The notes beneath the pieces were generated by a model, which searched no databases, was not told where the DNA came from, and was given only the letters and a program-made list of their open reading frames with translations. A stretch of 64,000 bases of DNA, from assembly GCF_013373865.1 (NCBI RefSeq), contig NC_050471.1, positions 6,423,307 through 6,487,306 on the forward strand. The letters are read 5' to 3'. Positions 63,745 through 64,000 of this stretch are shown in pieces (positions within the stretch are counted from its first letter, which is position 1; each line of letters starts with the position of its first letter). Made by a program: the position numbers and the translations under genes. The stretch is from Monomorium pharaonis (Eukaryota > Arthropoda > Insecta > Hymenoptera > Formicidae).

Positions 63745-64000
63745 CCGCAACAAAAGGGCCTGTGCCCTTTGACATCACGTATGCTATGGGCTTAAAGGTG
63801 AACGGCAACGAGGTACGCTTAGATAGAGGAATGGGTTGGAAACACCGCGGTTCTCTCCCGGTGGTGGCTACCCTATGAAATATTCAACGCGCCCACGGGC
63901 CACGTCGTCATTGCTTTTGTAGGAACGCAACCGTCGCCGTCGCCGCCGCCGTCTCGTCGCGACGAGCCGGCGTCGTTGTCCGCGTTCGTCGGTCGGATGC
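63745..64000. promoter_or_regulatory. CpG-rich end of window, probable start of a promoter/5' exon island
   Basis: After about 1.6 kb of AT-rich DNA the last 250 bases become CpG-dense (GTCGCCGTCGCCGCCGCCG, GTCGCGACGAGCC). There is an inverted repeat AAAGGGC/GCCCTTT (63753-63770). The island continues beyond the window edge, so no gene call is possible. Confidence 0.35.

Overview
The window looks like nuclear DNA of an insect, most likely a hymenopteran and plausibly an ant. It has long AT-rich stretches interrupted by CpG-rich islands, dense TC/GA/TA microsatellites, short interspersed repeats, and one multi-exon gene whose product belongs to an arthropod family (firefly luciferase / 4-coumarate-CoA ligase-like acyl-adenylating enzymes). 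The organism call is inference; no rRNA, tRNA or mitochondrial marker was found.

Layout. From 1 to about 54 kb I recognise no complete gene. The best coding candidate there is a short minus-strand first exon at 4955-5164 (a GTTAGA splice donor, a poly-Gln run, and an upstream micro-ORF). Weaker candidate exons lie at 2440-2736 (minus) and 39267-39584 (plus). CpG-rich islands at about 10.0-10.3, 10.55-10.95, 11.85-12.24, 14.15-15.0 and 63.75-64.0 kb look like promoter or 5'-exon territory. The rest reads as intergenic or large-intron DNA with scattered possible regulatory blocks.

At 57052-59414 (minus) I assembled an eight-exon gene by hand. All the introns are GT-AG, all phases match, and the product is about 538 residues, full length for the luciferase/4CL-like clade. 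Its catalytic signature motifs are badly altered (P-loop, YGxTE, TGD, YKG) while the C-terminal PNGKIDR lysine motif is kept. This suggests a divergent pseudoenzyme, a neofunctionalised paralogue or a young decaying gene. I regard it as the most interesting protein in the window.

Mobile and repeated DNA. Two copies of one interspersed element (27371-28145 and 61323-62129, same orientation) share a hairpin-bearing 5' start, a 10-bp GTCTCTCC-type minisatellite inside the body, and a 3' end running into a TA microsatellite. A separate candidate TIR element (about 668 bp, 54461-55128) has 14-bp inverted ends with one mismatch, an internal tandem duplication and a 24-bp perfect palindrome. Smaller items are a 33-bp exact direct repeat about 750 bp apart, two similar CAAGAA...TTCTTG stem-loops, and a DR1-type nuclear-receptor-like site.

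No operons or CRISPR arrays are expected or seen. With one confident gene, there is no multi-gene system that can be argued from this window; the findings are about gene degeneration, repeat biology and candidate regulatory DNA.
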